64,000 nucleotides of DNA, taken from positions 3,038,001 through 3,102,000 of the forward strand of contig NZ_CP070304.1 in assembly GCF_016917355.1 (NCBI RefSeq), written 5' to 3'. This document shows, piece by piece, positions 50,971-60,333 of the stretch; within the stretch, counting starts at the first letter, position 1, and each line of letters opens with the position of its first letter. Both the position numbers and the translations under genes were made by a program. The stretch is from Glaciimonas sp. PAMC28666. Its GTDB lineage: Bacteria > Pseudomonadota > Gammaproteobacteria > Burkholderiales > Burkholderiaceae_D. Below the pieces are notes generated by a model. That model searched no databases. It was not told where the DNA came from and worked only from the letters and a program-made list of their open reading frames with translations.

Positions 50971-51933
50971 ATGAACGACACGATCTCGCTGGCGAGGCAA
51001 GTAGTAGGAATGGAAATTCAAGCGCTGGTTGCAATGTCCAGCCTGATTGATGAAGACTTTGAAAAAGCGGTAGACATTGTGCTTGCAACAGAGGGACGGG
51101 TCGTGGTCGTCGGCATGGGTAAGTCCGGACTCATCGGTAAGAAGATTGCAGCGACCATGGCTTCAACCGGGACGGCGGCATTTTTTGTCCATCCCGCCGA
51201 GGCTTTTCACGGTGATCTGGGTATGATTTTGCCGAGTGACGTGTTGCTGATGATTTCTAATAGCGGTGAAACGGAAGAGCTGGTTCGGTTGCTTCCGTTC
51301 CTCGAGTATCAAAAGAATCGTGTCGTCGCGATGACAGGGAAAAGCAATTCGACATTGGGACGTCATGCGGATGTCATTCTGGATGTTTCTGTCGAGCGGG
51401 AGGCTTGTAACATTAACCTTGCACCAACAAGTTCCACCACGGCTTCGCTGGTGATGGGCGATGCGCTCGCCGTGGTCCTTTCCATCAAGCGTGGTTTTCA
51501 GCCAGAAGACTTTGCGCGGTTTCATCCGGGTGGAAGTTTGGGGCGACGGCTGTTGACGCGTGTCGCAGACGTGATGCAGAAAGAAAATTTGCCCATTTGC
51601 CGAACTGAAGATTCATTCCGTGATGTGGTACATATCATCAATAGTGGTCGTTTGGGACTCGCCCTGGTCATGGACGGTGAGGAGTTGCTCGGGTTGATTA
51701 CGGACGGGGATGTGCGCCGCACCTTTGATAGTGACCGTGATTACAAAACTATTCAGGCAGGACAGATCATGTCAGCCCATCCGGTGGAAATACTTTCTAA
51801 CGAACGTTTTTCTGATGCAGAAGCACGCATTCGTGCAGAGAAAATTAATGCTTTAGTGGTGAAAAGCCCGCTAGGGAAAGTGGTCGGCATTCTGCAAATT
51901 CATGATTTGATCGATGATGAAGCTGCTCTCTGA
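50971..51933 (+). CDS. kdsD: Arabinose-5-phosphate isomerase, KdsD/KpsF family
   Basis: 320-residue isomerase that converts ribulose 5-phosphate to arabinose 5-phosphate, the first step of Kdo synthesis. It has a SIS domain (VVVGMGKSGLIGKKIAATMA, VHPAEAFHGDLGMI, ISNSGETEELVRLLPFL) and two CBS domains from about residue 205 (VADVMQKENLP, GQIMSAHPVEIL). In a capsule locus the gene is usually called kpsF. Its end overlaps kpsC by 20 bases. Confidence 0.93.
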   Translation: MNDTISLARQVVGMEIQALVAMSSLIDEDFEKAVDIVLATEGRVVVVGMGKSGLIGKKIAATMASTGTAAFFVHPAEAFHGDLGMILPSDVLLMISNSGETEELVRLLPFLEYQKNRVVAMTGKSNSTLGRHADVILDVSVEREACNINLAPTSSTTASLVMGDALAVVLSIKRGFQPEDFARFHPGGSLGRRLLTRVADVMQKENLPICRTEDSFRDVVHIINSGRLGLALVMDGEELLGLITDGDVRRTFDSDRDYKTIQAGQIMSAHPVEILSNERFSDAEARIRAEKINALVVKSPLGKVVGILQIHDLIDDEAAL

Positions 51934-54067
51934 TCAGGTGGTCGGGATTTTTTCTCGCGGTATCCTGCGGATTCCCTATTTGAGCGAATTTCTGGATTTG
52001 CCGGTAGCCAATGTTGGCGCCTATAAATCCTACTTTGTGCGCGCGCTAGCGGCCGTGTTTACGCCGCAGCTTAAGCGCACGCGGATCGCGGCATTCGCTG
52101 GATGGGGGCGTCGTCCGACCGCTCGTAAACCGATGCAGCAGGCAGCATCATCGGGAGTGCTATATTTAGCGTTGGAAGATGGATTTTTGCGCTCATACGG
52201 CACGGGTGATCGCTTTCCTCCGCTTGCGTTGGTCGTCGACGAACAGGGTATTTATTACGATAGTACTCAGCCTTCAGGATTAGAGCTGTTGCTGCAAGGG
52301 CCGACCGATTTGTTGCGTGGAATCAATGAGGATGTAGCACGCGCCAAGGCGCTGATACTGGCGCATCAATTAAGTAAATACAACCATGCACCTGCGCTGG
52401 ATGTCAGTGTGCTGCGCGTCAGCGATGTTCAGCGGGTATTGGTGATCGATCAGACAGTCGGCGATATGAGTGTGACCCTGGGTGGGGCCGGCGAGGACAC
52501 TTTTCTCGCGATGCTCACCGCTGCGCGTTCGGAAAATCCGAAAGCCACCATCTATGTCAAAACGCATCCCGAAGTGAGCTCCGGTCGCAAGGGCGGTTAT
52601 TTGACCCATGTTGAAAATGACGAACACACGGTAGTGCTGCGAGAGGAGATCAATCCCTTGAGTTTGATCGAGCGGATGGATCGCGTGTATGTGGTGACTT
52701 CGACCATGGGTTTTGAAGCATTATTGGCCGATAAACCGGTAACCGTTTTTGGATTGCCATGGTACGCCGGTTGGGGCGTGACCGACGACCGGCTGCGTTG
52801 TGCGCGTCGCACCCAGCTGAGGTCGGTGGACGCGTTATTTGCTGCGGCCTATTTCCATTACAGTCGTTATTTGAATCCCGTGACCCATCAACGGGGAACG
52901 ATTTTCGATGTGATTGACTGGCTGGTGTCGCAGCGTGGTATGGCAGCACGTTATACGGGCAGAATGATTTGTATCGGATTTAGACGCTGGAAAGCCGCCA
53001 ATATCGCCGCCATGTTGTCATTGGATCAGAAGCGCGTCGTGTTTGTCGCTGATGTTAAGGCGGCTGAAAGGCTAGGACCGCAACATGGTGACTGTTTAGT
53101 CTTCTGGGGACGGAACCCACCGACCGGTTTAATCGATCTCGCAGAACGACATTCGGCGCGGGGTTTGCGTATGGAAGATGGCTTTGTGCGTTCAGTTGGA
53201 TTGGGCTCGGATTTGATTCGGCCAATGTCGCTGGTGCTGGATGAGCGGGGTATCTATTTCGATCCCACGCAGCTTTCCGATTTAGAGCACATGTTGAATA
53301 CGACATTTTGTTCGGCATCAGAAATTGCGCGTGCACGCCATGTTCGGGACTTCATTGTTGGCCATGGGATTACCAAATATAACTTGGAGCCATGTGAACC
53401 GGCCGCTTGGCATAACGGTGACGCGGAAGTGGTTCTGGTACCCGGTCAGGTCGAAAACGATGCATCGATCCGTTATGGTTGTAACGACGTCAATACCAAT
53501 CTGGGATTGCTGCAAGCCGCTCGCCGGGCGCATTCAGACGCTTTTATCGTCTACAAGCCGCACCCGGATGTCGCCTCCGGCAATCGTGCCGGAAAACTGA
53601 AGCTGATTCAGGCGCGAGAGTTTGCGGATCACGTAGAAACACAACTTTCGGTGGTGAGTTGTATCGAAGCCGCCGACGTCGTGCATACGATGACCTCGCT
53701 CACCGGTTTTGATGCTTTATTGCGCGGCAAGCGCGTGGTGGTGTATGGCCTCCCTTTTTATGCTGGATGGGGGCTGACCGAGGATATCTTCAATGATGGC
53801 GCTGCCAGCGCGCGCCGTGCGCGTCGTTTGACTTTGGATGAACTGGTGGCCGGTACGTTGTTGCGCTACCCCCTTTACTGGGATCAACATTTAAGGGGAT
53901 ATACCACCTGCGAGGCGGTATTGCGACGCATCGTGGAAACTCGTGACGCACTGGAAAGTGACGGTGGCCTTGAGCGGTTGCGGGTCGGATTCGTTCGTCG
54001 ACAGTGGCGCAAGCTCGGCATTTTAACGTGGTCCTGGTTGTCCCGATCTTACAGTGTCGGGCGATAG
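51914..54067 (+). CDS. kpsC: Capsule beta-Kdo transferase KpsC
   Basis: 717-residue dual-domain enzyme that, with KpsS, builds the poly-Kdo linker on phosphatidylglycerol. An internal duplication is plain: YLALEDGFLRSYGTG / LRMEDGFVRSVGLG, VVDEQGIYYDSTQPSGLELL / VLDERGIYFDPTQLSDLEHM, IYVKTHPEVSSGRKGGYL / IVYKPHPDVASGNRAGKL and GLPWYAGWGVTDD / GLPFYAGWGLTED, so each half is one GT module. Start overlaps kdsD by 20 bases; two adjacent ATG codons are possible starts. Confidence 0.94.
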   Translation: MMKLLSDQVVGIFSRGILRIPYLSEFLDLPVANVGAYKSYFVRALAAVFTPQLKRTRIAAFAGWGRRPTARKPMQQAASSGVLYLALEDGFLRSYGTGDRFPPLALVVDEQGIYYDSTQPSGLELLLQGPTDLLRGINEDVARAKALILAHQLSKYNHAPALDVSVLRVSDVQRVLVIDQTVGDMSVTLGGAGEDTFLAMLTAARSENPKATIYVKTHPEVSSGRKGGYLTHVENDEHTVVLREEINPLSLIERMDRVYVVTSTMGFEALLADKPVTVFGLPWYAGWGVTDDRLRCARRTQLRSVDALFAAAYFHYSRYLNPVTHQRGTIFDVIDWLVSQRGMAARYTGRMICIGFRRWKAANIAAMLSLDQKRVVFVADVKAAERLGPQHGDCLVFWGRNPPTGLIDLAERHSARGLRMEDGFVRSVGLGSDLIRPMSLVLDERGIYFDPTQLSDLEHMLNTTFCSASEIARARHVRDFIVGHGITKYNLEPCEPAAWHNGDAEVVLVPGQVENDASIRYGCNDVNTNLGLLQAARRAHSDAFIVYKPHPDVASGNRAGKLKLIQAREFADHVETQLSVVSCIEAADVVHTMTSLTGFDALLRGKRVVVYGLPFYAGWGLTEDIFNDGAASARRARRLTLDELVAGTLLRYPLYWDQHLRGYTTCEAVLRRIVETRDALESDGGLERLRVGFVRRQWRKLGILTWSWLSRSYSVGR

Positions 54068-54162
54068 CTAAATGACGAAGTCGCGAAGCGCTACTCTGAC
54101 AAAAAATGAAAGCAATTAAATGGTCGATTTCATCACCACCTATTCAATGAGGCTACCAGAAG

Positions 54163-55542
54163 ATGAATGCACGACTGGACGCTGAACAAGCACTGCGCTA
54201 TAAGCGCGGTGACTATACTTTGCCCGGCTTTTACCATCTTTTACAGTGCAAACGGGTATTGATGCTGCAAGGACCGATGGGAAATTTCTTTAATCGCGTG
54301 GCGGAGTGGCTGGAGCGACGTGATGTCACGGTGCGCAAGATCAACTTCAATGGCGGTGACTGGTTATTCCATCGTCGACTACAGGCAACAAACTACCGGG
54401 GAAAACTAAGCGATTTTACGGAATTCCTTACGCAGTTTCTTCTAGAACATCGCATCGATGGCATCTTGTGTTTTGGTGACTGTCGACATTATCATTCTCT
54501 GGCGGCCGAAGTGGCTGCATTGATGAAGATTCCTTTTTTTGCATTTGAGGAAGGATATATTCGTCCGAATTACATCACGCTCGAACGTGGTGGCGTGAAC
54601 ATGCACTCCCTGCTGCCGAGGGGTGCTGAATTTTATCGCGCATTACCGGACATCGATATCCCTGATCCGCAGGCCACCAATACCAGCTTCGGACGTGCCG
54701 CCTTGTGCGCTATGGGGTATTACCTCGCCGGTCGATTGCTGCATGTTTTTTTTCCTCACTATCGTCATCACAAAAAGTTTTCCGTCACTTATGAGACGAA
54801 GAACTGGTTTCGTTCTTTCGTCCGTAAACAGCGCAACCGACATCGCGATGCGGAGATGATGGCGTCGCTCATAAAACATCAGTCAGGCAACTATTTTGCG
54901 GTGGCATTACAAGTTTACAATGATAGTCAGGTGCATCACCACAGCCATTATCATGACGTCCGCGAGTTCATTACGGAAGTAGTAGGTTCGTTCGCCATGC
55001 ATGCGGATCAGGAACATCACCTTGTATTCAAACATCACCCGATGGATCGCGGGCAGCGTGACTATCGGCGTTTATTGAGGGCATTAAGTGCGCAGCACGG
55101 CTTGACGGGCCGGGTTCACTATGTCCACGACGTGCACCTGCCGAGTTTGTTGCGTCATTCGCGTGGCGTCGTCACCATCAACAGCACGGTTGGGTTATCC
55201 GCGCTGTATCACGATAAACCGCTGAAGGTGATGGGGCGCGCCTTGTACGACCTGGAGGGATTGAGTTTCCAAGGTGAACTGGCGCAATTTTGGACCGGGC
55301 AGAGCGACATCGACAAGGCGTTACTTAGCCGTTTTCGTGCGTTCCTCATTACGCAGACGCAATTGAATGGAAGCTTCTATGGTGATGAATTTTTTACCTG
55401 TCCGAAAACTGGAAAACGGAATGATTCTGGCTTTTCCGGGCCATTGACTTTGCTTGATATCAAAGATGGCCGGTCTTGGGAGGCCGGCACCAAGCGAAAT
55501 TTGCGCACAGAACTGGCGCGATACGCACGGAGATCAGCCTAA
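54163..55542 (+). CDS. kpsS: Capsule beta-Kdo transferase KpsS
   Basis: 459-residue enzyme that adds the first Kdo to (lyso)phosphatidylglycerol in linker synthesis. Marks: VLMLQGPMGNFFNRVAEWLE, KINFNGGDWLFHR, FGDCRHYHSLAAEVA, FEEGYIRPNYITLERGGVN and LVFKHHPMDRGQRDYR with VTINSTVGLSALYHDKPLK. Length is a little over the usual 390-440. It lies 95 bases after kpsC and ends the capsule locus. Confidence 0.93.
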   Translation: MNARLDAEQALRYKRGDYTLPGFYHLLQCKRVLMLQGPMGNFFNRVAEWLERRDVTVRKINFNGGDWLFHRRLQATNYRGKLSDFTEFLTQFLLEHRIDGILCFGDCRHYHSLAAEVAALMKIPFFAFEEGYIRPNYITLERGGVNMHSLLPRGAEFYRALPDIDIPDPQATNTSFGRAALCAMGYYLAGRLLHVFFPHYRHHKKFSVTYETKNWFRSFVRKQRNRHRDAEMMASLIKHQSGNYFAVALQVYNDSQVHHHSHYHDVREFITEVVGSFAMHADQEHHLVFKHHPMDRGQRDYRRLLRALSAQHGLTGRVHYVHDVHLPSLLRHSRGVVTINSTVGLSALYHDKPLKVMGRALYDLEGLSFQGELAQFWTGQSDIDKALLSRFRAFLITQTQLNGSFYGDEFFTCPKTGKRNDSGFSGPLTLLDIKDGRSWEAGTKRNLRTELARYARRSA

Positions 55543-55599
55543 GCTGAGCGACAACAGCCGACGTCTTCAGCGCAGGATGTTCGGTTAGATGCGTGGAAT

Positions 55600-55635
55600 T
55601 GATCAGTAATTTGATGAGTAACTTGATGATCAAGT
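55600..55635. repeat. Degenerate 12-bp tandem repeat after kpsS
   Basis: TGATCAGTAATT, TGATGAGTAACT, TGATGATCAAGT: three imperfect units between the converging kpsS and ubiH genes. Confidence 0.6.
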
Positions 55636-55662
55636 TTTGACCACAACGGCATCACTTTAGCC

Positions 55663-56841
55663 TTAGCGTCGTCCGAACATCATTTGCTCGGCCAACAGGT
55701 TTTTCGCCGGTTTAAACGCGTCCACCAGACCGAGCGAAAATCCTAGCAAGGTTTGCGAGAGGGCACCCTCCGGGGCGCTGGCAAATACGCGCGCCATCAT
55801 ATCGGTCATATGAATGGTCATGCTGCGATCCAGCTTTCTTCGGGCGGCGAATTTTTCCAATGCTGACGTTGCACTGTCCTGCGCCAATAATTTGGCCAAA
55901 ACAGCTGCGTCGCGCAAACCCAGGTTGAGTCCTTGCCCTGCAACAGGATGCAGCGTTTGTGCCGCATTGCCGATGGCGACGGTGCGCGCCGAAGTGGCTG
56001 GGCGGGCATTCAGGCCGAGCGGAAAGCTGTTGCGTTGAGAGACCCGCTGGAAACGACCCAGGCGCCCACCGAAAGCGTCTGCAAGCGCTTGCAGAAAAAG
56101 AGCATCGGTAAGCGCAAGCAACTCTGCAGCATTGGCCGGGCGGACACACCAGACTAACGCGTAACCGTCGTCCTGGGGCAATAGCGCCAGCGGACCCTGA
56201 TCGGTAAATCGCTCAAAGGCGCGATGCGGAATGGGGGCGCTGGTCTGAACGTGCGCAACGATAGCGATCTGATCGTAATCACGCTGTAATGTTTTGCCGG
56301 TTTGTGCCCCGAACAAACCACCCTCGGCCTGCACCATTATTTTGCTGCGTAGCAGGCGACCATCGGACACACCGCCATCCGATAGCACAATGTTGACTCC
56401 ATCGGCTTGCTCGTCACTGCTGCTGACCTGAACCGGGCGCAACAGGGAAACGCCGCGCAATGCTGGCAATCCCGCGAGGGTCGTCACCAAGTCGCCATAA
56501 CGACTAACGTAACCCAACGCCGACAACTGATAATCGTCGCGTTCAATCAACGCGCGGCCGAAATGTCCGCGCCGCGAAACGTGAATCTCATGAATGGCTG
56601 TCGCTGCTAAAGGCCATGCGCCGACATCTTCCAGAATTTGACGGCTGCCATAGGACAGCGCAATTGCACGCGGATCGAGGCGTGCCTGATCAATGGTTTT
56701 GCCATCGATCAGCGCGATCCGGTCTGGCGCAATGCCGCGCTTGATTAATAGGGCTGCGAGTGTAATTCCTACCGGCCCGGCACCACAAATGGCGATATCC
56801 GTATGAAGTGTGCCGGGGGCGCTAAGGTTGCTATCTGTCAT
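55663..56841 (-). CDS. ubiH: FAD-dependent ubiquinone biosynthesis hydroxylase, UbiH family
   Basis: 392-residue flavoprotein monooxygenase of the UbiH/UbiF/Coq6 family, acting in ring hydroxylation of ubiquinone. FAD motif DIAICGAGPVGITLAALLIK at the N-terminus, LDPRAIALSYGSRQILEDVG and the second FAD motif AIGNAAQTLHPVAGQGLNLGLRD (about residues 290-312). UbiH is the best guess, but UbiF or UbiI cannot be excluded by sequence alone. pepP lies 11 bases upstream on the same strand, the conserved pepP-ubiH order. Confidence 0.88.
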   Translation of the reverse strand: MTDSNLSAPGTLHTDIAICGAGPVGITLAALLIKRGIAPDRIALIDGKTIDQARLDPRAIALSYGSRQILEDVGAWPLAATAIHEIHVSRRGHFGRALIERDDYQLSALGYVSRYGDLVTTLAGLPALRGVSLLRPVQVSSSDEQADGVNIVLSDGGVSDGRLLRSKIMVQAEGGLFGAQTGKTLQRDYDQIAIVAHVQTSAPIPHRAFERFTDQGPLALLPQDDGYALVWCVRPANAAELLALTDALFLQALADAFGGRLGRFQRVSQRNSFPLGLNARPATSARTVAIGNAAQTLHPVAGQGLNLGLRDAAVLAKLLAQDSATSALEKFAARRKLDRSMTIHMTDMMARVFASAPEGALSQTLLGFSLGLVDAFKPAKNLLAEQMMFGRR

Positions 56842-56852
56842 TGATTGGCCGG

Positions 56853-58193
56853 CTATTTCCGCATCATTGCTTCGATATCACCGACGGCACGTGGTGCGCC
56901 GGTGCTCATCAGTTCGCAACCAGTTTCTGTGACTAAAGCGTCGTCCTCAATCCGGATGCCAATGTTCCAGTATTTCTCTGGAACGCCTTGTGCTGGCCGC
57001 ACGTAAATTCCGGGTTCGACCGTGGTGACCATGCCGGGCTGCAAACCGCGCCATGGCTTCGGCTCGCCCTGGACGACCGGTGCATGCAGATCGCGATATT
57101 CGCCAACATCGTGCACATCCATACCGAGCCAATGCCCGGTGCGGTGCATATAAAATTGTCTGAAATCGCCGTTGGTGATAACGTCGTCAAGCGCGCCGAC
57201 CTTGTTTTTATCGAGCAATCCGGTATCCAGCATTCCTTGCGCCAATACCCGCACGGCGGCGTCATGACCATCCATAAAATGCTTGCCGGGGCGGGTGACC
57301 TCAATCGCAGCATATTGCGCGGCTAATACAATTTCATATAATTCTTTTTGCGGACCTGAGAACACGCCATTGGCCGGAAATGTACGGGTAATATCGCCGG
57401 CGTAACTATCGAATTCGCAACCGGCATCAATCAGGACCAGATCGCCGTCCTTGAGGATCGCATCGCTGGCCCGATAATGCAGCACGCACGCATTGGCACC
57501 GGTAGCGACTATCGATCCATAGGCGGGATATTGGGAACCCTGGCGGCGAAACTCGTGCAGCAGTTCAGCTTCCAGTTCATATTCGCGCAGTCCGGGCCGG
57601 GCAAGTCGCATAGCGCGGCAATGGCCTTCCGCCGAAATGACGCCAGCGCGGCGCATTAGCGCGACTTCATCGGCGTCTTTAAACAAGCGCATTTCGTCCA
57701 TCAACACCTGTACGTTGTGGATGGCAGAAGGCGCAACAACGCCGGCGCGGCCCATGGCGCGCACCGTGTCTAACCAGCCTTGCAGTTTTTGATCGTAGTC
57801 GCTTTGATGACCCAGTGCATAAAACACGGATGGTGCATCGGCTAATAACTTAGGGATTTCAGCGGCCATCGCTTCGATCGGAAAAGCCGCATCGAAACCG
57901 AATTTTTCGCAGGCGGCGACGGGGCCGTAACGAACCCCGTCCCAGATTTCCCGTTCCAGATTCTTTTCACGACAAAACAGGATGGCTTTAGGTTGTTCTC
58001 CAGCGACCAGCACGACGACTGCTTCCGGTTCCATAAAACCAGACAGATAATAGAAGTAACTGTCGTGGCGATAGGGGTAATCGGCATCGCGATTGCGCAT
58101 GACCTCCGGTGCCGTTGGAATGATCGCTACGCCGCCGCCTTTGGCTTGCATCAATGCGATTAACTGGGCGCGTCTTGTGGAGTAAGGGGTCAT
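56853..58193 (-). CDS. pepP: Xaa-Pro aminopeptidase (aminopeptidase P)
   Basis: 446-residue dimanganese metallopeptidase that removes N-terminal residues before proline. Metal ligands: LVLIDAGCEFDSYAGDITRT (two Asp), HRTGHWLGMDVHDVGEY (His), VTTVEPGIYV (Glu) and GIRIEDDALVT (Glu). N-terminal domain with DADYPYRHDSYFYYLSGFME. The ATG at 58193 (MTPYSTRRAQ), with AAGG seven bases before, was preferred to one two codons upstream. Confidence 0.94.
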   Translation of the reverse strand: MTPYSTRRAQLIALMQAKGGGVAIIPTAPEVMRNRDADYPYRHDSYFYYLSGFMEPEAVVVLVAGEQPKAILFCREKNLEREIWDGVRYGPVAACEKFGFDAAFPIEAMAAEIPKLLADAPSVFYALGHQSDYDQKLQGWLDTVRAMGRAGVVAPSAIHNVQVLMDEMRLFKDADEVALMRRAGVISAEGHCRAMRLARPGLREYELEAELLHEFRRQGSQYPAYGSIVATGANACVLHYRASDAILKDGDLVLIDAGCEFDSYAGDITRTFPANGVFSGPQKELYEIVLAAQYAAIEVTRPGKHFMDGHDAAVRVLAQGMLDTGLLDKNKVGALDDVITNGDFRQFYMHRTGHWLGMDVHDVGEYRDLHAPVVQGEPKPWRGLQPGMVTTVEPGIYVRPAQGVPEKYWNIGIRIEDDALVTETGCELMSTGAPRAVGDIEAMMRK

Positions 58194-58253
58194 GTGCATC
58201 CTTGCGATTGGGTTGATGTCGAAAACGTGCGCATTATTGAAAAACTTCTGCGA

Positions 58254-58955
58254 TTACATCGGTGCGTTTAGTCGTTCCAGGCGTTCGATCGTTCCAACGT
58301 CTGTCCAGTCTCCACGATACACCTCTCCGCCGATTTGGTTGAGATCAGCGTATTGCCGGATTATTGGCGCTAATTTACCAAATTCGCCAGCTGCCACAGA
58401 ATCGAACATCATCGGACGGAACACGCCTATACCGGAATAGGTAAAACGTGGCTCACCTTCGTTAGAGACCGAAAAGCTGTTCACGGCAAAATCACCTTGC
58501 GGATGATGGTCCGGATTTTTTACCAGATATAGCCAGGCGACGTCGCGCGTTTCAAGCGGGTGGGGAACGCCCCAGACGTCGTTGTCTTCCAGCGTGGTTT
58601 TTACCTGCTCAAAGTTGAAATAAGGACAGTAAATATCGGCCGAAACTGCGACAAATGCGGCTTCGCCCAGCAAATGGCGTGCTTTGGCGACAGCGCCTGC
58701 CGTTTCCAGCGCTGTGCCTTCCGCCGAGTACGAAATTTTGGCGCCATATTTACTGCCGTCGCCGAGCGTATCTTCAATCAACTGGCCTAAATGGGCATGA
58801 TTAATGATGATATCGGTGATGCCTGCGCGCACCAGATTGACGATATGCCAGACGATCAGCGGGCGACCCCTGACTTTCAGGAGCGGTTTGGGAGTAGTGT
58901 CGGTCAGTGGGCGCATGCGCTCTCCGCGACCGGCGGCAAAAATCATTGCTTTCAT
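58254..58955 (-). CDS. murU: N-acetylmuramate alpha-1-phosphate uridylyltransferase
   Basis: 233-residue nucleotidyltransferase. MKAMIFAAGRGERMRPLTD with TPKPLLKVRGRPLIVWHI is the NTP-binding start; AFVAVSADIYCPYFNF holds the metal Asp. Next to an AmgK-type kinase it is expected to turn MurNAc 1-phosphate into UDP-MurNAc in the peptidoglycan recycling path that bypasses de novo synthesis and fosfomycin. Mannose-1-phosphate guanylyltransferase is a common mis-annotation. amgK is 180 bases upstream on the same strand. Confidence 0.9.
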   Translation of the reverse strand: MKAMIFAAGRGERMRPLTDTTPKPLLKVRGRPLIVWHIVNLVRAGITDIIINHAHLGQLIEDTLGDGSKYGAKISYSAEGTALETAGAVAKARHLLGEAAFVAVSADIYCPYFNFEQVKTTLEDNDVWGVPHPLETRDVAWLYLVKNPDHHPQGDFAVNSFSVSNEGEPRFTYSGIGVFRPMMFDSVAAGEFGKLAPIIRQYADLNQIGGEVYRGDWTDVGTIERLERLNAPM

Positions 58956-59057
58956 GAGATGCTTATATTTAATTATTTCAGTTAAAGGAGTTGGCGTGGT
59001 GGAACAGCGGCGTGTTCAGTAAAACGGCGTCTCCAAATGTAGCGTGACCAGTGTAGC

Positions 59058-59092
59058 GTCACCGGTCACCAGTCACCAGTCACTATTCACTA
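59058..59092. repeat. 7-bp tandem repeat between amgK and murU
   Basis: GTCACCG, GTCACCA, GTCACCA, GTCACTA, TTCACTA: five units, 43 bases after the amgK stop (minus strand). Confidence 0.75.
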
Positions 59093-59135
59093 TTCAGCTC
59101 TGTCATGGCGTGTTACCACCGATTACAACACGGAC

Positions 59136-60245
59136 TTAGAAGGTATAGCCAATCCGTTGCGGCGTATCTTCCAGCTTATCAATCAGCCGTACCAACGGGA
59201 TCAACTCGCGATAACGCAATGCCGTTTTTCGTACATAGTCCATCACCTGCGGAATGTGCTGCATGTATTCGGGTTTTCCGTCGCGGTAATTCAGGCGCGC
59301 AAATAAACCAAGGATTTTAAGATGGCGCTGCAAGCCGATATATTCAAAATCACGGTAAAAAGTATCGATATCGGGTGCAACCGGTAGGCCGACCCGTTTG
59401 GCACGTTCCCAATAGCGGATCACCCAGTCGAGTACCTGTGCTTCATCCCATGACCGATAAACATCGCGCAGCAGGGAAGCCAGGTCGTAGGTGATGGGAC
59501 CGTATAGCGCCCCCTGAAAGTCCAGAACCCCGGGGTTGCCATTAGGCAGGACCATTAAGTTGCGTGAATGATAGTCTCGATGGACGTAAACTTGCGGTTG
59601 CGCCATATTGTTGGCAAGAATGGCATTGAACACCTCGTCGAGACTGGTACTTTGCTCTGTGGTCAAAGTGACATTTAGATGCTTGCCGATGTACCATTCA
59701 GAAAAAATCTGTAATTCTTTTTGCAAAAAGGCGCGGTCATATTCCTGCAAGACGTCTGGTTTGCTGTGGGTTTGCATCTTTACTAGCGCATCAATTGCGT
59801 CTAGATACAAAGCGTTAGCGTCGGTGTTCTCGGCGTTGAGTTGTTGCAAATAAGTTGTGGGGCCGAGGTCGGATAACAACAAAAATCCCCGTTCAACATC
59901 CTGCGCCAAAATGTCAGGGGTCGACATTCCTGCTTCGTGAAAGATTCCTGCAATAGAAATAAATGGCCGCACATCCTCTTGCGGTTGCGGCGCATCCATC
60001 ACGATCAGGGTTTTGACCTCGCCAGGGGAGCCGCTAGCAACGCCTACGTTAGCGGCATCAATGCGGAAGTAACGTCGAAAACTGGCGTCGGCAGAGGCTG
60101 GCCGAATCGAATCAGCGAGCGTAGGGTGGTCGGCTAAGGTCGACAGCCAGTCAAGTATTTGTAGCAGGCGCAAATCCGGTGCGGCAAGGGGCAAACAGAG
60201 TGTTCCAGGCGCTGCGCACAGCGGCGATAATTCAGGTGATGTCAT
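59136..60245 (-). CDS. amgK: N-acetylmuramate/N-acetylglucosamine kinase
   Basis: 369-residue aminoglycoside phosphotransferase-fold kinase, expected to phosphorylate MurNAc/GlcNAc at C1. Catalytic loop VYVHRDYHSRNLMVLP (about residues 219-234) and metal Asp in GVLDFQGALYGPITYDLASL. The N-terminal extension of about 25 residues is longer than usual. It pairs with murU downstream and is divergent from lptD; this arrangement with lptD-surA is conserved in proteobacteria. Confidence 0.88.
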   Translation of the reverse strand: MTSPELSPLCAAPGTLCLPLAAPDLRLLQILDWLSTLADHPTLADSIRPASADASFRRYFRIDAANVGVASGSPGEVKTLIVMDAPQPQEDVRPFISIAGIFHEAGMSTPDILAQDVERGFLLLSDLGPTTYLQQLNAENTDANALYLDAIDALVKMQTHSKPDVLQEYDRAFLQKELQIFSEWYIGKHLNVTLTTEQSTSLDEVFNAILANNMAQPQVYVHRDYHSRNLMVLPNGNPGVLDFQGALYGPITYDLASLLRDVYRSWDEAQVLDWVIRYWERAKRVGLPVAPDIDTFYRDFEYIGLQRHLKILGLFARLNYRDGKPEYMQHIPQVMDYVRKTALRYRELIPLVRLIDKLEDTPQRIGYTF

Positions 60246-60333
60246 TAAGCGGTCCAGGAATACGGTTGTAGGTAGTCAGTTCCCATATAATAAGGGATTA
60301 ATTTTAAAAAATCCCTACGATGGTGTTTGCTCA